A DNA stretch of 64,000 nucleotides from a virus: positions 1 to 64,000 of the IMG/VR virus record IMGVR_UViG_3300034198_006385; one strand, given 5' to 3'. This document shows, one piece after another, positions 43,792-52,467 of this stretch (positions are counted from its first letter, which is position 1; every line of letters starts with the position of its first letter). The position numbers and the translations under genes are program-made. The notes beneath the pieces are model-generated. The model was given only the letters and a program-made list of their open reading frames with translations. It was not told the DNA's origin and ran no database searches.

Positions 43792-45537
43792 ATGAGTATT
43801 GAATCTTACGAAGATTATGTAAGTGTTAAAATAATCGGAATGACTGAATCTTTTATTAAAGATAATGTAACTGGCCAAAAATTGACACCACAAGAATTTG
43901 TGGCCTATTGTGCTAGGGTTAGTAATCCATCAAATCAGATGAATAATGACACATCAGAAAATCTTCTTATGTATTGTATTCGTAATAAACATTGGTCGAT
44001 TTTTGAAATGGTCAATATTGCCTGTGAAATTAAAACAACGCGCGATATTTCCCATCAAGCAATTCGTCACCGAAGCCAAAATTTCCAAGAATTTTGTGTT
44101 TCTGGTGACACAAAAATTAGATTTATATTACCAAGTGTTTTAAAACGGGACGGAAATTCATCTTACACAAAAGAAATTGAACATTTATACAATAATTGGA
44201 TTAAAAATTCCCATACACAAAATGTAATTAAAAATATGCATATTCGAGTATATGATGAAGTAAATAAATGTTTTACTACTTCACATATTTCTAATATATT
44301 TAAAACAGGTGTTAAACCAGTATTTAAAGTTACTTTAACTAACGAAAAAACAATTAAATGCACGAAAGAAGAGAGATTTTTCACAAAAAATGGATTTCTT
44401 CCTTTAGAAGAAATTGTTGGTCTAACTAACAATAAAAATATGTGGTCTATGACTAATAATTGTGAAGTTGCAACCAACGGTATTCCTGTCTATCAATCAT
44501 ACGAATGGTTAAAAGAAGCTAAAGAAGAATCTATTATTAAAGGCTTTGGGGTTCCATATATTGCCGAAAAAGCGGGGGTGTCATATCACACAATTAGAAA
44601 ATGGTTAAAAATTAATAAACTTCAATTTACAAAAAAAGAAGTTGCACAATACACCCAAATTTGGAATAAAGGGAAATTCGGATATTCTCTGCCCAAACAT
44701 AAACAAGAAACTATTGAAAAAATGCGTAAAAGTGCTAAACGCGGTGCCGACTCCAATTTATGGAAAGGCGGTGTTGAGCGGTCAGAACGTTTAAAAATTG
44801 CTGATTGGTGTAATGCAAATAGATCATCATTTTTAATAAAATATAATTATACATGTAATAAATGTAATTCTAATAAAAAATTACATCTTCATCATATAAA
44901 ACCCGTATATTCACACTCAGAATTAGCATATGATTTCGACAATATTGAAGTATTATGTAAAAATTGTCATTATGATGTTCATAATTTAAACGGAGATTAT
45001 AAAATCAATAAATCAAAAAAATCTAAATTAGGTATTGAATGGACAACATTTAAGCATATTGAATATATTGGCGAAGAAATGACTTATGATTTAGAAGTTG
45101 AACACAATTCACATAATTATGTTGCAAATAATATTTTAGTTCATAATTCTCAAAGATATGCCGACCCAACACAACTAGATAGTGGATTTGTTGTCAGAGA
45201 AGCAAGGCTTCAAGATAAAAAAAATCGTCAAAATAGTATTGATGTTGAAGATGATAAATTACAAGAAGAATGGATTTCTCGCCAATTAAAACAAATTGAT
45301 CTTGCAAAAGAAAATTATGATTGGGCAGTTGCAAATGGTATTGCAAAAGAACAAGCAAGAGTTGTGCTTCCTGAAGGATTAACCAAAACAACCTATTACA
45401 TTAATGGAACTTTACGTTCCTTTATTCATTACATTCAAGTTCGCGCTGATCCGTCAACACAAAAGGAACACAGAATTATTGCAAATGCTCTACTACAAAA
45501 TTTGCAACAATATTTCCCATTTTTAAATCGGGTCTAA
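43792..45537 (+). CDS. thyX: Flavin-dependent thymidylate synthase ThyX interrupted by an intein
   Basis: 581-residue precursor. The exteins total 230 residues, the usual ThyX size, and contain YCARVSNPSNQ near residue 40, HWSIFEMVNIACEI and the RHR-x7-S signature: RHRSQNFQEF (N-extein, ending residue 101) followed after the intein by SQRYADP (Ser453). ThyX uses FADH2 and methylenetetrahydrofolate to methylate dUMP. Until the intein splices out, the enzyme should be inactive because its signature is split. It heads the nrdA-nrdB-dCMP deaminase group and follows its own promoter. Confidence 0.92.
   Translation: MSIESYEDYVSVKIIGMTESFIKDNVTGQKLTPQEFVAYCARVSNPSNQMNNDTSENLLMYCIRNKHWSIFEMVNIACEIKTTRDISHQAIRHRSQNFQEFCVSGDTKIRFILPSVLKRDGNSSYTKEIEHLYNNWIKNSHTQNVIKNMHIRVYDEVNKCFTTSHISNIFKTGVKPVFKVTLTNEKTIKCTKEERFFTKNGFLPLEEIVGLTNNKNMWSMTNNCEVATNGIPVYQSYEWLKEAKEESIIKGFGVPYIAEKAGVSYHTIRKWLKINKLQFTKKEVAQYTQIWNKGKFGYSLPKHKQETIEKMRKSAKRGADSNLWKGGVERSERLKIADWCNANRSSFLIKYNYTCNKCNSNKKLHLHHIKPVYSHSELAYDFDNIEVLCKNCHYDVHNLNGDYKINKSKKSKLGIEWTTFKHIEYIGEEMTYDLEVEHNSHNYVANNILVHNSQRYADPTQLDSGFVVREARLQDKKNRQNSIDVEDDKLQEEWISRQLKQIDLAKENYDWAVANGIAKEQARVVLPEGLTKTTYYINGTLRSFIHYIQVRADPSTQKEHRIIANALLQNLQQYFPFLNRV
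44095..45147 (+). mobile_element. Intein with HNH homing endonuclease in thyX
   Basis: 351 codons, from Cys102 (CVSGDTKI, block A) to the final His-Asn (ILVHN, block G), followed by Ser453 as the +1 nucleophile. In the middle are a helix-turn-helix/NUMOD-like part (YIAEKAGVSYHTIRKWLKIN; then KHKQETIEKMRKSAKRG) and an HNH nuclease with CNKCNSN, LHLHHIKPV and IEVLCKNCHYDVHN at about residues 355-400 of the precursor. Complete and apparently active-site intact, so it may splice and home. Confidence 0.9.
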
Positions 45538-45585
45538 AACTAAATAAGAAATCCTCGTAAACAAAAAATCATTAAAGGATTAAAA

Positions 45586-47355
45586 ATGGTATCTATAGAT
45601 TTAACAAGGGACTCGTTATTTGATTCCCTTGGGGTAATACGTCTGCGCGAATCTTATATGAAAGATGAAGAACAAAGCCCCCAGGAACGATATGCATATG
45701 TTTCCGAAAAATTTAGTTCCAATCCTGAACATGCTCAAAGATTATATGAATATGCATCAAAACATTGGCTTTCATATTCCACCCCAATTTTATCATTTGG
45801 AAAATCAAAAAAAGGATTACCAATTAGTTGTTTTCTAAGCTATATGCAAGATTCAACTGAAGGATTAGTGGATACTTTATCGGAGACTAATTGGCTTTCA
45901 ATGCTTGGTGGTGGTGTTGGAGTTGGTTTGGGTATTAGGGCTAAAGATGAAAAATCAACAGGTGTGATGCCTCATTTAAGAGTTTATGATGCATCATGTA
46001 GAGCATATCAACAAGGAACAACTAGACGTGGTTCTTATGCTATGTATCTTGATATTTCGCATCCTGATATTGAAATGTTTATTGATATGCGTAAAGCAAC
46101 CGGAGACCAAAATCTTCGCGCACCAAATCTACATCATGGAATTAATGTAACTGATGAATTTATGCAAATTATTGAAAAATGTATGACTATCCCAAATTAT
46201 GATGATACATGGGAATTAATTAATCCTCATAATAAAAAAGTTATGAAAAAAATTTCCGCCAAATATCTATGGCAAAAAATTCTTAATAATAGAATGGAAA
46301 CAGGGGAACCATATCTTCATTTTATTACAACAGCAAATAGAGCACTACCTAAATGGCAAAAAGATAAGGGATTGGAAATTAAACAATCAAATTTATGTTC
46401 AGAAATAGAACTTTCAACAAATAAAGAAAGAACAGCAGTTTGTTGTTTATCATCAGTAAATTTATTATATTATGATATTTGGAAAGATGATCCATTATTT
46501 TTATCTGATATTCTTGAAATGTTAGATAATGTTTTACAATATTTTATTAAAAATGCACCAAATACAATCAAACGTGCAAAATATTCTGCAATGATGGAAA
46601 GGTCTGTTGGTGTTGGTGCATTAGGATGGCATTCTTATCTACAAAAAAATAATATCGCCTTCGAAAGTTTAGAGGCAATTGATGCAAATAATAAAATTTT
46701 TAAACATATTAGAGAACAATTAAATAATGCAAATTTACGTCTTGGTAAAGAAAGAGGAGAGGCGCTGGATGCAATTGGAACTGGATATCGTCTTTCTCAT
46801 GTAATGTCGATTGCCCCAAACGCAACATCTTCAATTATTTGTGGTAATGTTTCCCCATCAATTGAACCTCTTAAAGCTAATATCTACAATCAAAAAACTT
46901 TATCGGGTGTGCATACTACAAGAAATGAACATTTTACAAATCTATTAAAACAAAAATATCCAGAACAAGATATTGATGAAGTTTGGAGAAGTGTATTAGC
47001 TAATGAAGGATCAGTTCAACATTTAGATTTCTTATCAGCACATGATAAAAATGTATTTAAAACTGCATTAGAAATTGACCAAAGATGGATTATTTTACAT
47101 GCATCTACTAGACAAAGATTTATTGATCAAGGACAATCAATCAATTTATTTTTTGAACCAACAACTAATGTTAAATATTTACATGATGTTCATTTCTTAG
47201 CATGGAAATCTGGATGTAAAGCATTATATTATTGCCGAAGTGAAAATGTTGGTAGAACAGATAAAGTAGGTAAACAAATTGAACGACAAATCATTCATGA
47301 AATTCAAGAAATTGGTCTTGAACAATCAGATGAATGTTTAGCATGTAGTGGATAA
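45586..47355 (+). CDS. nrdA: Ribonucleotide reductase alpha subunit NrdA, short form
   Basis: 589 residues; class I large subunit. Conserved catalytic elements: Cys82 in LPISCFLSY, thiyl-radical Cys271 with Glu273 in SNLCSEIEL, Cys287 in TAVCCLSSVNL, the Tyr-Tyr pair in CKALYYCRS and the C-terminal thiol pair CLACSG. The N-terminal ATP-cone of E. coli NrdA is missing, which would remove overall activity regulation by dATP. It reduces ribonucleotides together with NrdB, encoded 6 bases downstream. A glutaredoxin at 51164 may regenerate the thiols. Confidence 0.92.
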   Translation: MVSIDLTRDSLFDSLGVIRLRESYMKDEEQSPQERYAYVSEKFSSNPEHAQRLYEYASKHWLSYSTPILSFGKSKKGLPISCFLSYMQDSTEGLVDTLSETNWLSMLGGGVGVGLGIRAKDEKSTGVMPHLRVYDASCRAYQQGTTRRGSYAMYLDISHPDIEMFIDMRKATGDQNLRAPNLHHGINVTDEFMQIIEKCMTIPNYDDTWELINPHNKKVMKKISAKYLWQKILNNRMETGEPYLHFITTANRALPKWQKDKGLEIKQSNLCSEIELSTNKERTAVCCLSSVNLLYYDIWKDDPLFLSDILEMLDNVLQYFIKNAPNTIKRAKYSAMMERSVGVGALGWHSYLQKNNIAFESLEAIDANNKIFKHIREQLNNANLRLGKERGEALDAIGTGYRLSHVMSIAPNATSSIICGNVSPSIEPLKANIYNQKTLSGVHTTRNEHFTNLLKQKYPEQDIDEVWRSVLANEGSVQHLDFLSAHDKNVFKTALEIDQRWIILHASTRQRFIDQGQSINLFFEPTTNVKYLHDVHFLAWKSGCKALYYCRSENVGRTDKVGKQIERQIIHEIQEIGLEQSDECLACSG

Positions 47356-47361
47356 TGAATT

Positions 47362-48336
47362 ATGAGTAATAAAAAATTAAAATTAACAGACAGACGTGAT
47401 TATTTTAAACCATTTTCATATCCGTGGGCATATGATGCGTGGTTAAAATCAGAACAATCTCATTGGCTTCATACAGAAGTTCCAATGGATGGTGATGTAA
47501 ATGATTGGAATCAACGAATTACTGATGGAGAACGATATTTTCTAACTCAGATTTTTCGGTTCTTTACTCAAGGAGATATTGATGTTGCGGATGGTTATAT
47601 TGAAAAATATATGCCTTTCTTCCCACAACCAGAAATTCGCATGATGCTTTCATCATTTGCCGCGCGTGAAGCACTCCATATTGCTGCATACAGTCATCTA
47701 ATTGAAACTGTTGGTATGGCTGAAACCACGTATGAAGAATTTCATAACTACAAAGAAATGCGAGATAAACACGAATATTTTGCCACTTTAGCTAAAAGCG
47801 ATGAAGAATCAATTGCACAACAAATTGCCGCATTTTCGGCATTCACCGAAGGTATGCAATTATTCAGTTCTTTCATCATGCTTTTGAATTTTCCTCGTCA
47901 TGGAAAAATGAATGGAATGGGTCAGATTATTGCATGGTCAATCATTGATGAAACCTTGCATTGTGAAAGTATGATTAAATTATTTCGAACTTTCGTTGAA
48001 GAAAATCGTCATATTTGGAAAGATAAATTAAAAAGTGAAATTTATACTATTGCAACTAAAATGGTTGAATTAGAAGATGCATTTATTGATCTTGCTTTTT
48101 CCCTGGGACCAATGCAAAATCTAACTGCCGATGAAGTAAAACAATATATTAGATATATTTGTGATAGGAGATTAATTGCTCTGGGATTAAAAGGCATTTT
48201 TAAAATAAAAAAGAATCCTTTAATGTGGGTAGAAGAAATTCTAAATGCCCCAGCACACGTTAACTTCTTTGAAAATCGAAGTACCAATTATTCTAAAGGC
48301 GCGATGACAGGAACTTGGGGAGATGTATGGAAATGA
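47362..48336 (+). CDS. nrdB: Ribonucleotide reductase beta subunit NrdB
   Basis: 324 residues, ferritin-like. Metal ligands are visible in FTQGDIDVADGY (Asp), REALHIAAY (Glu and His, with the radical-bearing Tyr four after His), FTEGMQLFSSF (Glu) and IIDETLHCES (Glu, His), so this is a standard tyrosyl-radical R2. Good ribosome site and nrdA next to it. Its stop overlaps the start of the next gene (ATGA). Confidence 0.93.
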   Translation: MSNKKLKLTDRRDYFKPFSYPWAYDAWLKSEQSHWLHTEVPMDGDVNDWNQRITDGERYFLTQIFRFFTQGDIDVADGYIEKYMPFFPQPEIRMMLSSFAAREALHIAAYSHLIETVGMAETTYEEFHNYKEMRDKHEYFATLAKSDEESIAQQIAAFSAFTEGMQLFSSFIMLLNFPRHGKMNGMGQIIAWSIIDETLHCESMIKLFRTFVEENRHIWKDKLKSEIYTIATKMVELEDAFIDLAFSLGPMQNLTADEVKQYIRYICDRRLIALGLKGIFKIKKNPLMWVEEILNAPAHVNFFENRSTNYSKGAMTGTWGDVWK

Positions 48337-48923
48337 AATACAAAAATCATTTCACAATAATTAAAGAAATGAATACGCATCATATTTCAATAGAAGATAG
48401 AGATTTATATAATGTAAATGGAAGTAAACCATTTGATCCTATGGATCATGCAATTGATAATCAATTAAATATTAGAAAAATTTCAGAAACCCCAACTGGT
48501 CATCATATCTATCATATTAATGATACAAATCATCCTGAATATCATACGATTTATGCGTGGCATCCAGATGACAAAACATCTCATGTATCAGTAAATGTTA
48601 CTGATATGGATAAAAATAAAGGTAAATTACCAAAAAATATTCATGTAGATATGGTTTCTTCCAAAAAAGGATCATCATTAAAAGCGCATGATTTATATCA
48701 TCATTTAATTACCAATCATGACATGGTTATTACAAGCGGTGAACAAACAATGGGCGGTCTTAAATTATGGAAAAATTTAGCAAAAAATAAAGATGTATCA
48801 ATTCGTGGATTTATACCATCAAATAATGAGTTTACTGGTCCAGTAAATTTAGATACAATGGAACCATTAAATCCTGCTAAATCAAATATGTTATTAATTG
48901 CATCAAAAAGTAATAATGAATAA
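48333..48923 (+). CDS. Unknown His-rich protein (possible acetyltransferase-like fold)
   Basis: About 196 residues from ATG 48333, which overlaps the nrdB stop (ATGA); ATG 48327 is the alternative. The protein is rich in H, D, N and K. Residues 130-165 (SSKKGSSLKAHDLYHHLITN then MGGLKLWKNLAK) resemble the G-x-x-L-Y-x-x-L/G-G-x-x-x-W-x-x-L pattern of a group of phage GNAT-like proteins that I know only vaguely. No catalytic claim can be made. Confidence 0.55.
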   Translation: MKYKNHFTIIKEMNTHHISIEDRDLYNVNGSKPFDPMDHAIDNQLNIRKISETPTGHHIYHINDTNHPEYHTIYAWHPDDKTSHVSVNVTDMDKNKGKLPKNIHVDMVSSKKGSSLKAHDLYHHLITNHDMVITSGEQTMGGLKLWKNLAKNKDVSIRGFIPSNNEFTGPVNLDTMEPLNPAKSNMLLIASKSNNE

Positions 48924-49365
48924 TATGAAAAAGAAATTTATAGAATATTATATGAAGATTGCGGAGGAGACAGCGATGTTATCCTCCGCAAGACGTTTAA
49001 AGGCTGGTTGTGTTGCCGCGAAAAATAATCGCATCATCGCCTACGGTTATAATGGAACTCCTTCTGGATGGGATAATAATTGTGAAATAGAAAAAAATGA
49101 TGGCACTCTGATTACTAAACCAGAAGTTTTACATGCCGAAATGAATTGTTTAATGAAATTATGCCAATCAACAGAATCATCACTTGGCGCAATACTTTTT
49201 ATTACTCATTCACCTTGCATGGAATGTAGCAAGGCTATATACCAGTCAGGTATAACCCATGTAATTTACAAAGACGAATATCGTCTTAATGATGGTTTGA
49301 TATTTCTCAAAAAGGGAAATGTATTAGTAGAAAAATATTATGATATTATTAATGAAAAGGATTAA
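48916..49365 (+). CDS. Deoxycytidylate (dCMP) deaminase
   Basis: About 149 residues from ATG 48916 (ATG 48925 just after the previous stop is equally possible). HAEMNCLMKLCQS with catalytic Glu and HSPCMECSKAIYQSG form the zinc site, and RRLKAGCVAAKNNRIIAYGYNGTPSGWDNNCE is the typical N-terminal dCMP deaminase part. Converts dCMP to dUMP, the ThyX substrate, fitting its placement after thyX-nrdAB. Confidence 0.88.
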   Translation: MNNMKKKFIEYYMKIAEETAMLSSARRLKAGCVAAKNNRIIAYGYNGTPSGWDNNCEIEKNDGTLITKPEVLHAEMNCLMKLCQSTESSLGAILFITHSPCMECSKAIYQSGITHVIYKDEYRLNDGLIFLKKGNVLVEKYYDIINEKD

Positions 49366-49367
49366 TT

Positions 49368-50357
49368 ATGTTTGATGAAAATGAGATTTCCATTAAAGCA
49401 AATGGCGGAACTGAATTAGCCAAAAGACATTTAGGGCAATTACTTCCCCAAGATTTACAAGATAATTTTCAAATTATTTGTTCGCGAGTAAGAGACTTAC
49501 AAGAAGATAAAATTCGCATCTTCTGGTGCCACGATTTATTTGCTGATCCTGAATGTAAAAAATTAGCAGAACAATCTTTTCGCCAAAAATTTCATAAAAT
49601 TGTATATGTAAGTAATTGGCAATATGATATGTTTAGAAAAGGATTAAATCTTCCTTATACTGAAAAAGATATTGTTATTGAAAATGGAATTGAGCCTATG
49701 CAATATATTCCAAATAAATCTAATGACGTAATTAATTTAGTTTATGCATCTACCCCACAAAGGGGATTAGGTATTTTAGTTCCTGTATTTGAAGCACTAT
49801 ACAATCATAGAAAAGATATTCATCTTCATGTATTTTCTAGTTTTAAAATTTATGGCTGGGATGATGCGGATAAACAATTTAATGAATTATTTGAGCGGTG
49901 TAAAGCCCATCCAGCTATTACATATCACGGCTATCAGGATTACGCTACAGTGAGGCAGCAAGTCAGTCAGAGCCATATTCTGGCCTACCCTAGCATCTGG
50001 GAGGAAACATCCTGTAGAGTGCTTATAGAGGCAATGAGCGCGGGACTATTATGCGTTCATCCTAACTATGGCGCATTACCCGATACATCAGGTGGATTGA
50101 CAATTATGTATCAAGGAGATGAAGATTTAAATCTTCATGCACAAATTTTTGCTAATACTTTAAATCAAGCAATTGATAAAGCAAAAAATATAGATATGGA
50201 AAATTATTCAAATCTTTTAAAGCATTATACTGATATGAGATTTGGTATTAATAAAATTTCTAAACAGTGGGAATTTTTGCTGAATGATTTACTAGATCAA
50301 TATTCTACTATTGAAAGTAGAAAACTTAATAAAACTATTTTAACATTTAAATTTTAA
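49368..50357 (+). CDS. Glycosyltransferase, GT4-like (GT-B fold)
   Basis: 329 residues. N-terminal nucleotide-sugar side: GGTELAKRHLGQLLP then FWCHDLFADPE. The C-terminal half has VYASTPQRGLGILVPVFEALY, HILAYPSIWEETSCRVLIEAM and GLLCVHPNYGALPD, with the E-x7-E type motif of GT4 enzymes (EETSCRVLIE). Transfers a sugar to an unknown acceptor. Same direction as the nucleotide genes but not obviously part of their pathway. Confidence 0.85.
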   Translation: MFDENEISIKANGGTELAKRHLGQLLPQDLQDNFQIICSRVRDLQEDKIRIFWCHDLFADPECKKLAEQSFRQKFHKIVYVSNWQYDMFRKGLNLPYTEKDIVIENGIEPMQYIPNKSNDVINLVYASTPQRGLGILVPVFEALYNHRKDIHLHVFSSFKIYGWDDADKQFNELFERCKAHPAITYHGYQDYATVRQQVSQSHILAYPSIWEETSCRVLIEAMSAGLLCVHPNYGALPDTSGGLTIMYQGDEDLNLHAQIFANTLNQAIDKAKNIDMENYSNLLKHYTDMRFGINKISKQWEFLLNDLLDQYSTIESRKLNKTILTFKF

Positions 50358-50367
50358 GGAATAAACT

Positions 50368-50526
50368 ATGGCTGAATATGATATTATTTGTCAAAATTGT
50401 GGAGTTGATTGTACAATATTAGTAAATCAACCCGGAATGCTAGGATTCGTTGTTGATTTTTGCCCGATTTGTGGGGAAGAAGTTGAAAATGATAATATGG
50501 ATGAAGAAGAGGATGATGAAGATTAA
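50368..50526 (+). CDS. Small zinc-ribbon protein
   Basis: 52 residues, begun at ATG after AAGGA. Two Cys pairs, CQNCGVDC near 8-15 and FCPICGEE near 32-38, form a zinc ribbon; the last 12 residues are almost all acidic. Function unknown, perhaps protein or nucleic-acid interaction. It lies snugly between the glycosyltransferase and the GIY-YIG-like gene, 2 bases before the latter. Confidence 0.75.
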   Translation: MAEYDIICQNCGVDCTILVNQPGMLGFVVDFCPICGEEVENDNMDEEEDDED

Positions 50527-50528
50527 AT

Positions 50529-50951
50529 ATGGATTACGATAATCCTTGGGTATATAAAAATAAAATATTTACAAGTGATGATATAGATGAATATGTTTCA
50601 TTTGTCTATATCATCACAAATTTAAAAAATCATAAAAAATATATTGGCAAGAAAACTTTTGTTAATACTACACGAGTTGCCAAGAAAAATACTAAACGCC
50701 GAAAAATTGTTCGTAAAGAAAGTGATTGGAAAAAATATTATGGGAGTTCCAAATCTCTTTTATCTGATATAGAAATATACGGAAAAGAGCATTTTCGTCG
50801 TACAATTTTACATTTATGTAAAAATAAATCTCAGGCAACCTATTATGAAGCAAAAGAACAATTCAAAAGAGGGTGCCTTGAATCCGATAAATGGTATAAT
50901 GAATGGATTTATTGTAAAATTCAAAAATCAAATATTATTTTGCGGGAATAA
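50529..50951 (+). CDS. GIY-YIG-like endonuclease
   Basis: 140 residues. FVYIITNLKNHKKYIGKKTF matches the V-Y-I...KKYIGKK core (GIY-YIG), followed by KYYGSSKSLLSDIEIYG and the TYYEAKEQFK helix with the catalytic Glu. Size and layout are as in freestanding phage homing or repair nucleases. Its 3' end overlaps the convergent gene by 17 bases. Confidence 0.75.
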   Translation: MDYDNPWVYKNKIFTSDDIDEYVSFVYIITNLKNHKKYIGKKTFVNTTRVAKKNTKRRKIVRKESDWKKYYGSSKSLLSDIEIYGKEHFRRTILHLCKNKSQATYYEAKEQFKRGCLESDKWYNEWIYCKIQKSNIILRE

Positions 50952-51177
50952 TAGATACAATATTGGCTTTAATGAATGATCGCCATGCCATTATTTCCAG
51001 ATCATAAATTCTTGCTACATGATCTGGAAATACGATAGGCGGTCCCGGTGGCCAATCTTCTTGAGGTACATATTTTAAATTTTGGGTGCATAACATATAT
51101 CTAAGAGAAGCATATCCTTTTTTATAAAATATGATATATGCTATACCATCCAATAATTTATAATTAATTATTGCCAT
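50935..51177 (-). CDS. Unknown small protein
   Basis: 80 residues, with RYMLCTQNLKYVPQEDWPPGPPIVF and helices after it. The gene overlaps glutaredoxin by 14 bases at its 5' end. Seen as last gene of the minus-strand accessory run. No family known. Confidence 0.55.
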   Translation of the reverse strand: MAIINYKLLDGIAYIIFYKKGYASLRYMLCTQNLKYVPQEDWPPGPPIVFPDHVARIYDLEIMAWRSFIKANIVSIIPAK

Positions 51178-51418
51178 TTTTTGTTACAAATAAATCTGGC
51201 TGAATTACCGATAATAACATTAATTGATCATAACCCCCTATAAAATTATCATCAATAAAAATTGCTGGTGCCGTTCTATGTGCAATTTTATTATATTTTT
51301 CTAGGGTAATATCTATTCCAATTTCTTTTTCCCTAAAATCAATTCCCCGTGAATTAAAAAATTCCTTTGTCATAATACAAAATGGGCAATTTTTAATTGT
51401 ATAAATTAATACATTCAT
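51164..51418 (-). CDS. Glutaredoxin
   Basis: 84 residues. IYTIKNCPFCIMTKEFF has the CPFC redox centre at residues 11-14 and TAPAIFIDDNFIGGYDQL has the cis-Pro and GG helix dipole contact. Such phage glutaredoxins (NrdC-like) reduce ribonucleotide reductase, which the phage encodes at 45586-48336. Confidence 0.92.
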   Translation of the reverse strand: MNVLIYTIKNCPFCIMTKEFFNSRGIDFREKEIGIDITLEKYNKIAHRTAPAIFIDDNFIGGYDQLMLLSVIQPDLFVTKNGNN

Positions 51419-51432
51419 TATAATATTTCCTT

Positions 51433-52011
51433 TTAGTGTTTAAGATATTTAGAAACATGATACATTGTAATTGCTGCTGCCGATGCAACATTCAATGATC
51501 TAATAACACCACGTTGTTCTAAATGATATACTTCATTTGTTGTATTGATTAAACATTCAGGAATACCATTTTTTTCATTACCAAAAACAAAACAAAATAT
51601 AAAATCATTACGAAATTCATGATTATTATAATCAATTATAATTTTATTAAAATTATCTAAATTTTTTGATTTATATGTCTTATCAATAAAGATAGGAAAT
51701 ATTTTATTTGAATAACACATACTTAAAAAATTATCAGTCATTTCCTTTTCATTAGAAAAATCATTATAATTATAACGAACATAATCAATATAATTATGTG
51801 CGCCGACAGTAGATCGAGTATCTACTTTATTTTTACCAAAAATTAAAACTTTCTTTGCTCCTAGAATATGCGCGGACCTAATTCCATTTCCAATATTATT
51901 ATCATATTCAAGATTAAGAAAACAAATAGCATAAGGAAGTCTATCGTTATCAGAAATAACTTTTAATTCTTCTACTGTTTTATCTTTTAAATCATCATGC
52001 ACATTATACAT
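51433..52011 (-). CDS. SPOUT (TrmH/SpoU-type) RNA methyltransferase
   Basis: 192 residues from ATG 52011. Motif 1 NIGNGIRSAHILGAKKVLIFG, motif 2 FVFGNEKNGIPE and motif 3 QRGVIRSLNVASAAAITMYHV are the three SpoU blocks that form the SAM-binding knot. The target could be the 2'-OH of tRNA (phage or host). The RNA target is unknown; tRNA genes nearby make tRNA attractive as inference. A TTG start 24 bases upstream is possible but lies inside the preceding gene. Confidence 0.88.
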   Translation of the reverse strand: MYNVHDDLKDKTVEELKVISDNDRLPYAICFLNLEYDNNIGNGIRSAHILGAKKVLIFGKNKVDTRSTVGAHNYIDYVRYNYNDFSNEKEMTDNFLSMCYSNKIFPIFIDKTYKSKNLDNFNKIIIDYNNHEFRNDFIFCFVFGNEKNGIPECLINTTNEVYHLEQRGVIRSLNVASAAAITMYHVSKYLKH

Positions 52012-52015
52012 TTTA

Positions 52016-52393
52016 TTAACCTTTAATAAGTTCAACTTTTAATTTTTTACTACCGATTTTGACCATATCTAGATTTACGGCACATAGGTAGGTCATATCG
52101 AACTCTACGCCTCTAGCATATGGCCCACGGTCATTTACGCGGGCAATGATACTGCGATTATTGTCTAGGTTAGTCAAACGGACTAATGTTCCAAATGGTA
52201 ATTTACGATGTGCTACAGTTAATTGATGATTAGGTGAAAATTTTTCACCATTAGCTGTTTTCTTCCCATGTTTATACCATGATGCTTTAGCATAATAAGT
52301 TTTAGTAATAGTAACATTATTATCTGTAGCATACGCAGCGTTGCTTATCAAAAGTGATGATAGCATCAGTGCTACTGCTGCAAATTTTTTCAA
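52016..52393 (-). CDS. Secreted RlpA-like double-psi beta-barrel protein
   Basis: 125 residues starting with TTG at 52393, selected because AAGGAG lies 6-7 bases upstream and because it places a perfect signal peptide first: LKKFAAVALMLSSLLISNAAYA, cut after AYA. The mature part is RlpA-like: ASWYKHGKKTANGEKF, LTVAHRKLPFGTLVRL, RVNDRGPYARGVEFD with the catalytic Asp of NDRGP. RlpA enzymes are lytic transglycosylases on naked glycan strands. The phage protein would be exported and may act in lysis or cell-wall remodelling. A terminator-like hairpin precedes it. Confidence 0.85.
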   Translation of the reverse strand: MKKFAAVALMLSSLLISNAAYATDNNVTITKTYYAKASWYKHGKKTANGEKFSPNHQLTVAHRKLPFGTLVRLTNLDNNRSIIARVNDRGPYARGVEFDMTYLCAVNLDMVKIGSKKLKVELIKG

Positions 52394-52404
52394 AGTAATT
52401 CTCC

Positions 52405-52438
52405 TTAAAAACAAAATCGGCGGCATAGACCGCCGATT
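52405..52438 (-). terminator. Rho-independent terminator between the vWA and RlpA genes
   Basis: The minus strand reads AATCGGCGG, a 6-base loop, CCGCCGATT, then TTGTTTTT: a perfect 9-bp stem followed by a T-rich tract. It lies after the vWA stop and only about 12 bases before the RlpA start. It terminates the upstream transcript, or acts as a conditional attenuator of rlpA. Confidence 0.75.
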
Positions 52439-52467
52439 GTATAGCCTATTATTATTGCTGGCAAGTA

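Noticed and set aside
44163-44477. Minus-strand frame within the intein
   Set aside because: Reverse of coding sequence; no start context and intein features are on the plus strand.
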